Positions 50,758-60,609 are shown, counted from the first letter of the stretch. The stretch is DNA of 64,000 nucleotides from an uncultured Acetatifactor sp. (GCA_910578215.1 CAJTPH010000016.1:10540-74539); one strand, 5' to 3'. Numbers and translations are program-made. The notes: generated by a model not told the origin, from the letters alone.

Positions 50758-52149
50758 ATGAATTTGACAGACATCAGGGAGCTTTACCGCAGCCGTGAAA
50801 ATTATATCGGTAAGGAGATAACCGTGGGCGGCTGGGTCAGAAGCAACAGGGATTCCAAGAACTTCGGCTTTTTGATCATCAACGACGGGACCTTTTTTGA
50901 GCCCCTTCAGGTGGTATACGGGGACAAGCTTGATAATTTCGGCGATCTCTGCAGGATGAACGTGGGCGCCGCGCTGATTGTCAGGGGGACTGTCGTGGAG
51001 ACGCCGGGAGCGAAGCAGCCCTTTGAGCTGCAGGCGGCGGAGGTGACGGTGGAGGGACCTTCGGCGGCGGATTATCCTCTGCAGAAAAAGCGGCACTCCT
51101 TTGAGTATCTGCGCACCATTTCACACCTGCGGCCCAGAACCAATACCTTTCAGGCAGTGTTCCGTGTGCGTTCTCTGATCGCTTACGCGATTCACAGCTT
51201 TTTTATGGAGAGAGGCTTTGTGTATGTGCACACGCCCCTGATTACGGGAAGCGACTGCGAGGGCGCCGGGGAGATGTTCCAGGTGACTACGCTGGATCTG
51301 AACAATCCTCCGAGGACAGAGGACGGCGCTATTGATTTTAGCCAGGATTTCTTTGGGAAGGCGACGAACCTGACCGTGAGCGGGCAGCTCAATGTGGAGA
51401 CCTATGCGTTTGCCTTCAAGAATGTGTACACCTTCGGGCCTACCTTCAGAGCGGAAAATTCCAACACCACCCGCCATGCTGCGGAATTCTGGATGATAGA
51501 GCCGGAGATGGCGTTTGCGGACCTGAAGGATGATATGCTGCTTGCCGAGGGGATGTTAAAATATGTGATCCGCTATGTTCTTGAAAACGCGCCGGAGGAG
51601 ATGGCTTTCTTTAATCAGTTTGTGGACAAGGGACTGATTGAAAGGCTGGAGCATGTGGCAAATTCCGACTTCGGGCATGTGACATACACCGAGGCGGTGG
51701 ATATTCTTATGAAAAACAACGACGCCTTTGACTATAAGGTGTTCTGGGGCTGCGACCTGCAGACGGAGCATGAGCGCTATCTGACTGAGGAGGTATTTAA
51801 GCGCCCCGTGTTTGTAACGGATTACCCCAAGGAAATCAAGGCCTTTTATATGAAGCTGAACGAGGACGGCAAAACCGTCGCTGCCATGGACTGCCTTGTG
51901 CCCGGCATCGGGGAAATCATCGGAGGCAGCCAGAGAGAGGATAAGCTGGAGATACTGGAGCAGAGGATGGAGGAGCTGGGTTTGGAGAAGAACGATTATG
52001 ATTTTTATCTGGACCTGAGAAGATACGGCTCCGTTAGGCACGCGGGCTTTGGGCTGGGCTTTGAGAGATGTGTGATGTATCTCACGGGCATGGGCAACAT
52101 CCGCGATGTGGTTCCGTTTCCCAGAACCGTGAAGAACTGTGACCTGTAG
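50758..52149 (+). CDS. asnS: Asparaginyl-tRNA synthetase
   Basis: 463 residues, class II synthetase. An N-terminal OB-fold anticodon-binding domain (GKEITVGGWVRSNRDSKNFG), motif 2 as FRAENSNTTRHAAEFWMIEP and motif 3 as GFGLGFERCVMYLTGMGN are all present. The sequence belongs to AsnRS rather than AspRS by its overall pattern (SRKNFGF-like start and the ERLEH region). The start is the ATG at 50758. Confidence 0.95.
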   Translation: MNLTDIRELYRSRENYIGKEITVGGWVRSNRDSKNFGFLIINDGTFFEPLQVVYGDKLDNFGDLCRMNVGAALIVRGTVVETPGAKQPFELQAAEVTVEGPSAADYPLQKKRHSFEYLRTISHLRPRTNTFQAVFRVRSLIAYAIHSFFMERGFVYVHTPLITGSDCEGAGEMFQVTTLDLNNPPRTEDGAIDFSQDFFGKATNLTVSGQLNVETYAFAFKNVYTFGPTFRAENSNTTRHAAEFWMIEPEMAFADLKDDMLLAEGMLKYVIRYVLENAPEEMAFFNQFVDKGLIERLEHVANSDFGHVTYTEAVDILMKNNDAFDYKVFWGCDLQTEHERYLTEEVFKRPVFVTDYPKEIKAFYMKLNEDGKTVAAMDCLVPGIGEIIGGSQREDKLEILEQRMEELGLEKNDYDFYLDLRRYGSVRHAGFGLGFERCVMYLTGMGNIRDVVPFPRTVKNCDL

Positions 52150-52247
52150 GTTATAAATTCTTAAGTTTTTTTTGGATGCAGGCCGTGGAAAATTATGGTA
52201 TGCTCTCATTGTGGGCAAGTATAAATCTCAGATAATGATTCGGAGTT

Positions 52248-52298
52248 CATTCGCAAAAGCCCCTGTTACAGTGCCGCTTTTGCGAATGATGGTTTTTT
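52248..52298 (+). terminator. Intrinsic terminator after asnS / upstream of the NlpC/P60 gene
   Basis: CATTCGCAAAAGC (52248-52260) pairs perfectly with GCTTTTGCGAATG (52276-52288), loop of 15, followed by ATGGTTTTTT. It lies 100 bp after asnS and 34 bp before the hydrolase start, so it can end the asnS message or act as an attenuator of the next gene. Confidence 0.65.
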
Positions 52299-52331
52299 CG
52301 GCACATATTGGGACTGAGAACGGAGGCTGGA

Positions 52332-53564
52332 ATGAGAATAAAAAACTGTATATGGGCGGGCATACTGACGGCGGGAGCACTCGTCATGGGCATCTGCGCA
52401 TGGAAGCCCTTGACGGCAGAGGCGACAAACAGCGCCATCAAGGATATAGAAAGCTCTATTAACAAGCATGAGAACGAGCTGGGGCAGATCAATTCCCAAA
52501 TCTCCAGTATGCAGGATGAGCAGGATATCCTGCAGGAGGAGATAGACGACCTGAATTCGGAGATACTCAACACAATGACCAGCATTGGTCTGAAGAAGGA
52601 CGAAATTGCCGATAAAGAGGTCCAGATCGAAGCAAAAAAAGTGCAGATAGAGGAGACGGAGGCAGCCTATGAGGCGGCTCTGGAGCGGGAGGAAAAGCAG
52701 CGGGAGAGCATGATGGTATCCGTACGCCTGCTGTATGAAAGAGGCGACACCTCTTACCTGAGCGCCCTGTTGGAGGGAAAGGGCTTTTCGGATATTCTGA
52801 ACCGTATGGGCTACATCGAGAGGGTCTACCAATATGCCAATCAGATGCTGGAGAGCTACATCGATACAAAGAACGATGTGCACGACCTCTGGGACAGGCT
52901 GGAGGAGGAAAAGGCTTCCCTGGAGAGCGATATGAGGCAGCTGGAGGCGGACTATAAAAGCCTTGAAGACCAGCAGGAAAACCTGAATGTGCTGTTGGCC
53001 CAGAAACAAAAGGCGTCCGACAATTATGATGCGGAAATTGCAAAGGCCAGGAAGGAGGCAGAAGCCGCAAAGAAGCTGATACAGCAGGAGCAGAAGAAGC
53101 TGAAGGATCTGCAGGCGCAGCTGGCGCGTGAACAGGCGGCGGCTGCAGCAGCGTCGGCAACCTATGCCACCACCAATTACAGCTCCGTCATTGCCAATGC
53201 CTCCGGAAGCGAGCTCGGAAAGCAGGTGGCGCGATTTGCCTGCCAGTACATAGGTAATCCTTATGTGTACGGAGGAACCAGCCTGACAAAGGGGGCGGAC
53301 TGCTCCGGCTTTATTTATTCGGTATACGCCCAGTTTAACTATTCGCTTCCCAGAACATCCTATCAGCAGAGAAGCGCAGGCAGGTCGGTGAGCTATGAGC
53401 AGGCGCAGCCGGGAGACATAATCTGCTATGACGGGCATGTGGGTATTTATATCGGCGGGCTGATCGTCCATGCCAGCAACAGCAAGCCATATCCCAGCGG
53501 GGGAATTAAGGTCAGCAACGCAAAGTACAGGACCATACTTTCGGTGCGTAGGATCATAAAATGA
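52332..53564 (+). CDS. Secreted coiled-coil NlpC/P60 peptidoglycan hydrolase (PcsB/CwlO type)
   Basis: 410 residues. A signal peptide (AGILTAGALVMGICAWKPL, cleavage near AEA) is followed by a long coiled coil (about 30-265; heptads of Glu/Leu/Ala) and an NlpC/P60 domain (about 290-410) with catalytic Cys in GADCSGFIYSVYAQF and His in CYDGHVGIYIGG. Such proteins cleave peptidoglycan cross-bridge peptides, often under FtsEX control. GGAGG lies before 52332; an in-frame ATG eight codons upstream lacks a site. Confidence 0.9.
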   Translation: MRIKNCIWAGILTAGALVMGICAWKPLTAEATNSAIKDIESSINKHENELGQINSQISSMQDEQDILQEEIDDLNSEILNTMTSIGLKKDEIADKEVQIEAKKVQIEETEAAYEAALEREEKQRESMMVSVRLLYERGDTSYLSALLEGKGFSDILNRMGYIERVYQYANQMLESYIDTKNDVHDLWDRLEEEKASLESDMRQLEADYKSLEDQQENLNVLLAQKQKASDNYDAEIAKARKEAEAAKKLIQQEQKKLKDLQAQLAREQAAAAAASATYATTNYSSVIANASGSELGKQVARFACQYIGNPYVYGGTSLTKGADCSGFIYSVYAQFNYSLPRTSYQQRSAGRSVSYEQAQPGDIICYDGHVGIYIGGLIVHASNSKPYPSGGIKVSNAKYRTILSVRRIIK

Positions 53565-53633
53565 TACCCTGCCCGGTTTGCCGCGGGAGTATTGACTCCC
53601 TTTAATTTACAGTGTTGACGGAGGATTGAACCG

Positions 53634-54992
53634 GTGAAGATTATTATTGCGGGAGACGGAAAAATGGGAGCTATCCTGACGCGCCAGCTATCGTCGGAGG
53701 ACAACGATCTGACGCTGATAGATTCCAATCCCCAGGTGCTTGTGTCCAGCGAGGAACGTTACGACGTCATGGTCGTGCAGGGAAACTGCGCATCCATGGA
53801 GGTGCTTTTGCAGGCGGGCGTAAAAGAGGCAAAGCTTCTGATAGCGGTTACGGGCGCCGACGAGATCAATCTGTTGTGCTGCATGACCGCCCATGGGCTG
53901 AATCAGGAGCTTCACACCATTGCACGGGTGCGCAACCCGGAGTATACGGACCAGATATATGCCATGAGAAATATGTTTGCGCTCTCCATGGCGGTGAATC
54001 CCGAGAGGCAGGCAGCGACGGAAATAGAAAGGCTGCTGAAGTATCCGGGCTTTTTAAAGCGGGACGTGTTCACAAAGGGACGCGTGGAGATTGTGGAGCT
54101 GCGTGTGGACGAGGACAGCAAGCTCTGCAATGTGGCGTTGAACGATATGTACGGTATCGTAAAATGTAAAATTCTTGTATGCGCCGTGCTGAGAAACGGA
54201 ACCGCAGTGGCGCCCAACGGAAGCTTTGTGCTTCGTAAGGGGGACCGAATCTTTGTGACAGCGTCTACGGATATGCTTACGGTTTTGCTGAAAAATCTCG
54301 GCATTATCACACACAAGGTAAAGAGAGTGGTCATTTGCGGCGGCGGGCGTATCAGCTTTTATCTGGCTAAGCTTCTGCAGAACAGTGGCGTAAACGTCCA
54401 GATAATCGAGCAGAATCAAGAGCGCTGCAGCCAGCTTGCGGCAGTACTGCCTTCGGCGTGCATTACCCAGGGAGATGCAAGCAGCCAGTTTCTGCTGGAG
54501 AGCGAGGGAGTTCCCGACTGCGACGCCCTGGTGGCGATGACAGGGCTGGATGAGCTGAATATTATCATATCCCTGTACGGCGTGAGCTGCGGCGTGCCTC
54601 AGGTCATAGCAAAGCTGGGGCACATGGACAATACAAATATTCTGGGAAACCTGTCTCTCGGAAGCGTCATCAGCCCCAAGGAGCTGTGCTGTAATACCAT
54701 TGTCCGTTATGTGCGGGCGATGAAGAATCAGACAGGCGCGGCGCTGACGGTGCATACCATTGCGGACGGGCAGGCGGAAGCCATGGAGTTTCTGGTGGAT
54801 CAGAATACGCTGAACTGCGGAAAAGCGCTTAAAACCATCAGGCTGAAAAAAGAGGTTCTTGTGGCGTGTATTATAAGAGGGGAAAGGCGGGAGATACCCA
54901 ACGGCGATTCCTGCTTCAACATCGGAGATACCGTAATTATTGTGACGAACAGCGGAAAAGGGATCTATCAGCTGAACGATATTTTTGAGTAG
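53634..54992 (+). CDS. trkA: Trk potassium uptake regulatory subunit TrkA
   Basis: 452 residues with two RCK modules. The NAD-binding sites are MKIIIAGDGKMGAILTRQLS and RVVICGGGRISFYLAKLLQ, each followed by a TrkA-C domain. It gates the TrkH channel in response to nucleotides. The GTG start follows GGAGG by about eight bases. It is directly followed by trkH (14 bp). Confidence 0.94.
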   Translation: MKIIIAGDGKMGAILTRQLSSEDNDLTLIDSNPQVLVSSEERYDVMVVQGNCASMEVLLQAGVKEAKLLIAVTGADEINLLCCMTAHGLNQELHTIARVRNPEYTDQIYAMRNMFALSMAVNPERQAATEIERLLKYPGFLKRDVFTKGRVEIVELRVDEDSKLCNVALNDMYGIVKCKILVCAVLRNGTAVAPNGSFVLRKGDRIFVTASTDMLTVLLKNLGIITHKVKRVVICGGGRISFYLAKLLQNSGVNVQIIEQNQERCSQLAAVLPSACITQGDASSQFLLESEGVPDCDALVAMTGLDELNIIISLYGVSCGVPQVIAKLGHMDNTNILGNLSLGSVISPKELCCNTIVRYVRAMKNQTGAALTVHTIADGQAEAMEFLVDQNTLNCGKALKTIRLKKEVLVACIIRGERREIPNGDSCFNIGDTVIIVTNSGKGIYQLNDIFE

Positions 54993-55006
54993 GTGCGAGG
55001 GCTGTC

Positions 55007-56461
55007 ATGAATTACAAAATGATGGGAAGATTTGTCGGCAAGATTCTTATGGTTGAGGCGGTTTTTATGGTGCCGGCAATGCTTATCAGCCTGTGGGAAA
55101 AGGAATATGAGTCGGTTTTGGGGTTCTTTTGGAGCATCGTGGCGACGGCGGCAATCGCCGGGCTGCTGCTTGCGGCCTGCAGGGGCACCAAAAATAAGTT
55201 TTATGCCCGGGAGGGACTGGCATGCGTGGGCTTGAGCTGGATTGTGATGAGTCTTCTGGGAGCAATTCCCTTCTGCATCTCCGGAGCAATTCCAAGCTAT
55301 ATCGACGCCTTTTTTGAGATTGTATCGGGATTTACAACCACGGGCGCATCCATTCTGCCGTCGGTGGAGGGGCTTCCCAAGGGCATTTTGTACTGGAGAA
55401 GCTTCAGCCATTGGCTGGGAGGAATGGGGGTTCTGGTATTTTTGCTTGCCATTACCTCCGTGGGAAGAAGCGATAACGGTTTTACCATGCATCTGCTCCG
55501 GGCGGAGAGCCCCGGTCCCAATGTGGGAAAGCTTGTTCCGCGGATGAGGCAGACGGCGGGCATTCTGTACCTGCTGTATATTCTGCTGACGGTGGTGAAC
55601 GTGATCTTTCTGCTTATAGGGCGTATGCCGCTGTTTGATGCGGTTTGCACGGCCTTTGGCACGGCGGGCACGGGCGGCTTCGGTATCAAAAATGACAGCA
55701 TTGCGGGCTACACTCCCTATATTCAAAACGTATGTACCGTGTTTATGCTTTTGTTTGGCGTGAACTTCAGCTGCTACTATTTCCTGCTGATCAGAAATTT
55801 TAAGAGTGTGTTCAGGGATGAGGAGCTTCGGATGTATTTTGGCATTGCGGCGGGAAGCATTGCGCTGATCACCCTGAATCTGCGCGGCGTATATGAGACG
55901 CTGGGAGAAGCGCTGCGTCATGCATCCTTTCAGGTGGCATCCATCATGACCACAACAGGCTTTGCCACCGCGGATTTTGATTTATGGCCGGGCTTCTCCA
56001 AGGCGGTTTTGCTGTGCCTGATGGTGGTGGGAGCCAGCGCGGGCAGCACGGGAGGGGGCTTTAAATGCGGGCGTCTGCTGCTGGTGATCAAAAGCCTGCG
56101 CAGAAGCGTGCGGCAGGTGGTCCATCCCCAGAGAGTGCAGGCGGTGCGCTCCAACGGTCAGCCAGTGGATGAAAAGGTGCTGCAGAATACCAACGCTTAC
56201 CTTGCCGCCTATGCGATTATTATTGGCGTCAGCTTTCTGCTGATTTCCATAGACGGTTTTTCCATTACCACCAATTTTTCCGCGGTACTGGCATGCTTTA
56301 ACAACATAGGACCGGGATTTGAAATGGTAGGGCCAACCTGCAACTTCAGCGGGTACAGTGTCTTCTCCAAGCTGGTGCTTATCATGGATATGCTGGCGGG
56401 AAGGCTGGAGATATTTCCCATATTGATTTTGTTTTCCAGATCTACATGGACGCGCCGGTGA
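55007..56461 (+). CDS. trkH: Trk potassium transporter channel subunit TrkH
   Basis: 484 residues with eight or more membrane helices and the K+ selectivity-filter repeats, including TGASILPSVEGLPKG and TTTGFATADFDLWPG. The C-terminus (EIFPILILFSRSTW) is the usual TrkH ending, so the gene is complete. It is co-transcribed with trkA. Confidence 0.94.
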   Translation: MNYKMMGRFVGKILMVEAVFMVPAMLISLWEKEYESVLGFFWSIVATAAIAGLLLAACRGTKNKFYAREGLACVGLSWIVMSLLGAIPFCISGAIPSYIDAFFEIVSGFTTTGASILPSVEGLPKGILYWRSFSHWLGGMGVLVFLLAITSVGRSDNGFTMHLLRAESPGPNVGKLVPRMRQTAGILYLLYILLTVVNVIFLLIGRMPLFDAVCTAFGTAGTGGFGIKNDSIAGYTPYIQNVCTVFMLLFGVNFSCYYFLLIRNFKSVFRDEELRMYFGIAAGSIALITLNLRGVYETLGEALRHASFQVASIMTTTGFATADFDLWPGFSKAVLLCLMVVGASAGSTGGGFKCGRLLLVIKSLRRSVRQVVHPQRVQAVRSNGQPVDEKVLQNTNAYLAAYAIIIGVSFLLISIDGFSITTNFSAVLACFNNIGPGFEMVGPTCNFSGYSVFSKLVLIMDMLAGRLEIFPILILFSRSTWTRR

Positions 56462-56569
56462 GGACTGTGAACCACATCGGCCAGCTGAGAGTATGTGACG
56501 GCGGCTTTCTGAAACAGGCTGGAGCCCCGGAATAAAACGCAAAAATGACGGAAGGGAACGGTGAGATAA

Positions 56570-56929
56570 ATGCTATTTGTACAATATCCCAAGTGCAGCA
56601 CCTGCAAAAAGGCGGAGGGCTGGCTGAAGGAAAAGCAGGTCGGCTATGAGAGCCGGCATATCAAGGAGGAAAATCCCACGGCGGAGGAGCTTGCCGCATG
56701 GATCGCCAAAAGCGGTCTTCCCGTGAGAAAGTTTTTCAACACCAGCGGCCTGCTCTATAAGGAGCTGCAGCTAAAGGATAAGCTGGGCGGCATGAGCGAG
56801 AAGGAGATGATTGACCTCCTTGCCACCGACGGTATGCTGGTGAAGCGCCCGCTGCTGATCGGAGACAACGGCGTGTGCGTGGGCTTTAAGGAAGCGGAGT
56901 GGGAAAAGCTTTTGAATCGTATTTCCTGA
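56570..56929 (+). CDS. ArsC/Spx family protein
   Basis: 119 residues. Thioredoxin-like start FVQYPKCSTCKKAEGWLKE with the CSTC pair as in Spx/ArsC-related proteins, followed by NTSGLLYKELQLKDKL and LVKRPLLIGDNGVCVGF. Family members include Spx regulators and arsenate reductases; which applies here is not clear. GGTGAG precedes the start. Confidence 0.85.
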   Translation: MLFVQYPKCSTCKKAEGWLKEKQVGYESRHIKEENPTAEELAAWIAKSGLPVRKFFNTSGLLYKELQLKDKLGGMSEKEMIDLLATDGMLVKRPLLIGDNGVCVGFKEAEWEKLLNRIS

Positions 56930-56956
56930 GGAATGTCAGAAAAGTGCATATAGGCA

Positions 56957-56986
56957 GTCATACCCCCCGGGAATCCTTCATACATT
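56957..56986 (+). promoter_or_regulatory. Sigma-E-type sporulation promoter of spoIIID
   Basis: GTCATACC (56957-56964), a 14-bp spacer and CATACATT (56979-56986), 29 bp before the spoIIID start. The -10 CATACA-T and the spacing match the mother-cell sigma-E pattern, under which spoIIID is known to be transcribed in Bacillus. Confidence 0.6.
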
Positions 56987-57014
56987 GTAAAAAAGATTCT
57001 TGAGGGGTATTCTT

Positions 57015-57275
57015 TTGAAGGATTATATTGAGGAGCGTGCCATCAGCATCGCTCACTATATCATCGACAGCAATGCCACAGTGCGGCAGACGGCTAAGGC
57101 ATTCGGAGTATCTAAGAGTACGGTACATAAGGATGTGACCGAACGCCTCGTTCAGGTCAATCCGGCGCTTGCAACGGAAGCAAGGAAGGTATTGGACGTA
57201 AACAAATCCGAGCGCCATATTCGGGGAGGGCTTGCAACAAAGGAGAAGTATGCGCATCAGCATAGACCGGAATGA
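57015..57275 (+). CDS. spoIIID: Sporulation transcriptional regulator SpoIIID
   Basis: 86 residues from a TTG start: KDYIEERAISIAHYIIDSNA, then the HTH VRQTAKAFGVSKSTVHKDVTERL and the C-terminal NKSERHIRGGLATKEKY, all diagnostic. It switches mother-cell genes on and off between the sigma-E and sigma-K stages. GAGGGG lies before the TTG. Its presence marks an endospore former. Confidence 0.95.
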   Translation: MKDYIEERAISIAHYIIDSNATVRQTAKAFGVSKSTVHKDVTERLVQVNPALATEARKVLDVNKSERHIRGGLATKEKYAHQHRPE

Positions 57276-57610
57276 TATATCAGAAAGCACTTTGTGAAGA
57301 CGGCAGAGTGCTTTTGTGCTGTAAGACCTGGTGTTATGTGGGCATGACGGAGAGCCGGCTTTTGCGGGGCTCTGCCGGCATGCCCTAAGTGCGTATGCTT
57401 TTTCGGGCTGTGCCCGTTTATGCGCCGGGGGTCTCGATTCATGACTTAAAGGATATTTTTATCATAAAGACCATTGCCGCCTGCCAAAAGATAAATGACA
57501 TCGGAAAATTTAGCGCCGCTTTTCGGTTTACAATTCTCAGGACAGGATATAAAATAAATATAGCTGTCAGGCAGTATTTTGAACGTATAAGGATGAAACG
57601 GAGGAGTGCA

Positions 57611-59077
57611 ATGTCGGCAGAGCATGAGAGAACGGCAACAGCGGGGAGCGTACCGCGGGTGGAAAGCGAATCGCGGGTGGAAAGCGCATCAAAGGCGGAA
57701 AGCATACCGCGGGTGGAAAGCGCATCAAAGGCGGAAAGCATACCGCGGGTGGAAAGCGCATCAAAGGCGGAGAGCGTACCGCAGGAGAAAATTTCGTCCC
57801 TCGCGGCGCAGATTATGAGGCTGGCGCATGATGAGCTGCTTATGCATCTGCGTTTTTTTGACATGGCGCTGGCACGTCTGGAGGTGAAGGAGCGGAAGGC
57901 CATAGGCTGTATGGCGGCGGATGGGCGTGTATGCTATTATGACCCGGTATATGTGCTGAAGTGCTATCAGGAGGAGCCGAAGCTGGTCATCCGCACTTAT
58001 CTGCATATGCTGCTGCACTGTATTTTTTTTCATGGTTTCCGGTATGATAAGCTGGACGGCGAGAAATGGGACCTGGCGGCGGATATCGCCGTGGAAAAAG
58101 TGATTCTGGATTTAAGGCTGGCTGGCGTTTCGCTGGAGGAGGACAGTGAGGCCGAAAGGAAGCTCCGGATTTTGGAGGAGGATATCGGCGCTTTGACTGC
58201 GGAGCGGATTTATCGTTATTTTCGGCAGAATTCCCTGACCGCGGACGAGGAGCAGGAGCTGCGGCGGCTGTTTGTCAGGGATGTGCATTCCCTTTGGAAG
58301 CCCGCAGAGCAGCTGGAAGTCACGCAGGAGCAGTGGAAGAAAATCAGCGAGCGTATCAAGGCTGACCTGAAATCCTTTACCAGAAATAAGGGCGGTACGG
58401 AAAGCCTGGAGAAAAATCTGGAGGAGACCACCAGGGACCGTTACGATTACGGTGAGATTCTGCGCAAATTTACGGTGGCAGGGGAAGATATCACCGTCAA
58501 TGATGATGAGTTTGACTATGTTTATTATACCTATGGACTGGAGCATTACGGCAATCTGCCGCTGATAGAGCCGCTGGAGTACAGGGAGATCAATAAGGTG
58601 AGGGAGTTTGTAATCGCCATAGACACCTCTGCGTCCTGCCGGGGGGCGGTGGTCAGGGCTTTTCTGAAAAAAACGTATTCTATTTTAAAGGGAAGCGAGA
58701 ACTTTTTCCACAAGGTCAACGTGCATATCATCCAGTGTGACAATGAGGTGCGCAGCGACACCAAGATTACAAACGACGATGATTTCGATAAATTTATGAG
58801 GTATGGAAAGCTGACGGGCTTTGGGGCAACGGATTTCCGCCCGGTCTTTGAGTATATCGAGAGGCTGAGGGGACAGAATGAATTCGAGGACCTGAAGGGA
58901 ATGATCTACTTTACCGACGGCTATGGTATTTATCCGGAGCGCATGCCGGATTACAAGGTTATATTTGCTTTTTTGGACGAGGATGAAAACCGCTCGCCGG
59001 TGCCGGCATGGAGTATGAAGGTGGTGCTTGAGAGCGACGAGCTGGAGGAGGCTGAAAATGAACATCAGGCAGGCTAA
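57611..59077 (+). CDS. VWA-like domain protein with metallopeptidase-like N-terminus (DUF2201 type)
   Basis: 488 residues. After a repetitive leader of about 55 residues, the protein has the DUF2201-type N-terminal domain (MRLAHDELLMHLRFFDMALA, then LVIRTYLHMLLHCIFFHGF with an HxxxH-like pattern), a linker and a VWA-like C-terminus with the metal-site motif VIAIDTSASCRGA and later FTDGYGIYP. Such proteins occur paired with MoxR-type ATPases, and here the ATPase gene overlaps by 20 bp. Start at 57611 follows GGAGGAG. Confidence 0.85.
   Translation: MSAEHERTATAGSVPRVESESRVESASKAESIPRVESASKAESIPRVESASKAESVPQEKISSLAAQIMRLAHDELLMHLRFFDMALARLEVKERKAIGCMAADGRVCYYDPVYVLKCYQEEPKLVIRTYLHMLLHCIFFHGFRYDKLDGEKWDLAADIAVEKVILDLRLAGVSLEEDSEAERKLRILEEDIGALTAERIYRYFRQNSLTADEEQELRRLFVRDVHSLWKPAEQLEVTQEQWKKISERIKADLKSFTRNKGGTESLEKNLEETTRDRYDYGEILRKFTVAGEDITVNDDEFDYVYYTYGLEHYGNLPLIEPLEYREINKVREFVIAIDTSASCRGAVVRAFLKKTYSILKGSENFFHKVNVHIIQCDNEVRSDTKITNDDDFDKFMRYGKLTGFGATDFRPVFEYIERLRGQNEFEDLKGMIYFTDGYGIYPERMPDYKVIFAFLDEDENRSPVPAWSMKVVLESDELEEAENEHQAG
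57645..57785 (+). repeat. 36-bp coding repeats in the VWA-like gene
   Basis: About four imperfect to perfect 36-bp units encode SIPRVESASKAE. They make up the leader of the VWA-like protein before its first domain. Two of the units are identical, so length variation between strains is likely. Confidence 0.8.
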
Positions 59078-60605
59078 GGATTATATAAAAAATTCGGTGA
59101 ATCTGTATTTGAAAAAGGATGAATTCGGTGAATACAGGGTGCCGGTGGTGCGTCAGCGCCCGATTTTTCTGCTGGGGGCGCCAGGAATCGGCAAGACCGC
59201 AATTATGGAGCAGATCGCACAGGAGATGGGAATTGCGCTTGTGGCCTATTCGATGACTCACCATACCAGGCAGTCGGCGCTGGGGCTGCCCTTTATCACA
59301 CAGAAAAGCTACGGCGGTGAGAGCTTCAGTGTCTCGGAATATACCATGAGCGAGATTATTGCTTCCGTTTACGATACCATGGAAGCCAGCGGCATGAAGG
59401 AGGGAATTTTGTTTCTGGACGAGATCAACTGTGTGTCCGAGACACTGGCGCCCTCCATGCTGCAGTTTCTGCAATATAAGGTGTTCGGGCGGCACAGGGT
59501 TCCGGAGGGCTGGATTATCGTGACGGCGGGGAATCCGCCGGAATACAATAAGTCGGTCAGGGAATTCGATGTGGTGACCCTGGACAGGCTTAAGATTTTG
59601 GAGGTAGAGCCGGATTTCCGCATTTGGAAGACATATGCGGTGGAACGGCAGCTTCACAATGCGGTTATCAGCTATCTTGACTTAAAAAAGGACCATTTTT
59701 ACCGCATGGAGATGACGGTCAGGGGGCGTGAGTATGTGACGGCGCGGGGCTGGGAGGATCTGGCGGAGATACTTTCACTCTATGAGGATGAGCAGCTGCC
59801 GGTGGACGAGACTCTGGTAGGGCAGTATCTGCGAAATCAGACGGTGGTGAAGGAATTTACCGCTTATTACGATCTGTATAACAAGTATAAAAAGGATTAC
59901 CGCATCGAGGAGATTTTAAGCGGAAATCCGTCCGTGCATGCGATTGCCCGCGCCAGGGAGGCGGCGTTTGACGAGAGGCTGTCTTTGCTGGGCATGCTGC
60001 TTGACAGGGTACAGGCGGACATGAGAGAGGTGATGGAGGAAGCTGCGTTTTTGGCCGATCTGAAGCTTCCGTTAAAGGGAATCGGGGCGGCGGTTCAGGG
60101 AGATAAGGCGGAGAGCGCTGCCGCGGGGCAGATTGTTTCTCAGCTGGAAAAGCAGGCGGCAGGCCGAAAGAAGCAGCTGGAGAATCTGCAGAATGCCAAC
60201 GCCCTGTCCGACGCCGACAGGAAAAAACACCGCAGGGTCATAAGCTTTCTGGAGGACAGGCGCAGGGAGCTTCTGGCGGGTGAAAGCGTCACGGGAGCCG
60301 GTGCCTATGAATTCCTGAAGGAAAAATATTCGGCGCTGGTAGCAAGAATGAAGCGGGAAACCACGGGGGTGCAGGATGAGCTGCACGCGCTGTTTGTATT
60401 TGCGGAGGAGGCGTTTGCGGGAGCCGGAGGGTCGTCAGGAAACGAAATGCTTATATTGGTTACAGAGCTTACGGTGGACAGCGCCAGCGCCGGGTTTATC
60501 GCCACATTTGGCAGCCCCGACTATAAGAGGCATAATGAGGAGCTGATGCTCACCGAGCGCAGCGACGATATCCGCAAGCAGATCGCGGAGCTGAAGCTGG
60601 ATTAA
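59058..60605 (+). CDS. MoxR-type AAA+ ATPase
   Basis: 515 residues. Walker A is LLGAPGIGKTAIMEQIAQEM (about 36-55), Walker B EGILFLDEINCVS (about 114-126), sensor 1 IIVTAGNPPEYNKS (about 152-165). The C-terminal 200 residues are helical (AAAGQIVSQLEKQAAGRKKQ). MoxR ATPases with VWA partners act as chaperones that activate enzymes or complexes. Start at MNIRQAKDYIKN with GGAGGAGG before it, giving a 20-bp overlap with the VWA gene and tight translational coupling. Confidence 0.9.
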   Translation: MNIRQAKDYIKNSVNLYLKKDEFGEYRVPVVRQRPIFLLGAPGIGKTAIMEQIAQEMGIALVAYSMTHHTRQSALGLPFITQKSYGGESFSVSEYTMSEIIASVYDTMEASGMKEGILFLDEINCVSETLAPSMLQFLQYKVFGRHRVPEGWIIVTAGNPPEYNKSVREFDVVTLDRLKILEVEPDFRIWKTYAVERQLHNAVISYLDLKKDHFYRMEMTVRGREYVTARGWEDLAEILSLYEDEQLPVDETLVGQYLRNQTVVKEFTAYYDLYNKYKKDYRIEEILSGNPSVHAIARAREAAFDERLSLLGMLLDRVQADMREVMEEAAFLADLKLPLKGIGAAVQGDKAESAAAGQIVSQLEKQAAGRKKQLENLQNANALSDADRKKHRRVISFLEDRRRELLAGESVTGAGAYEFLKEKYSALVARMKRETTGVQDELHALFVFAEEAFAGAGGSSGNEMLILVTELTVDSASAGFIATFGSPDYKRHNEELMLTERSDDIRKQIAELKLD

Positions 60606-60609
60606 GCGT

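Noticed and set aside
52266..53471. Long minus-strand frame opposite the NlpC/P60 gene
   Set aside because: Leucine- and histidine-rich translation typical of an antisense frame; the plus-strand gene has signal peptide, coiled coil and catalytic motifs.
57645..57785. 36-bp repeats considered as a CRISPR array
   Set aside because: Units are directly adjacent without spacers and are translated in frame in the VWA-like gene.
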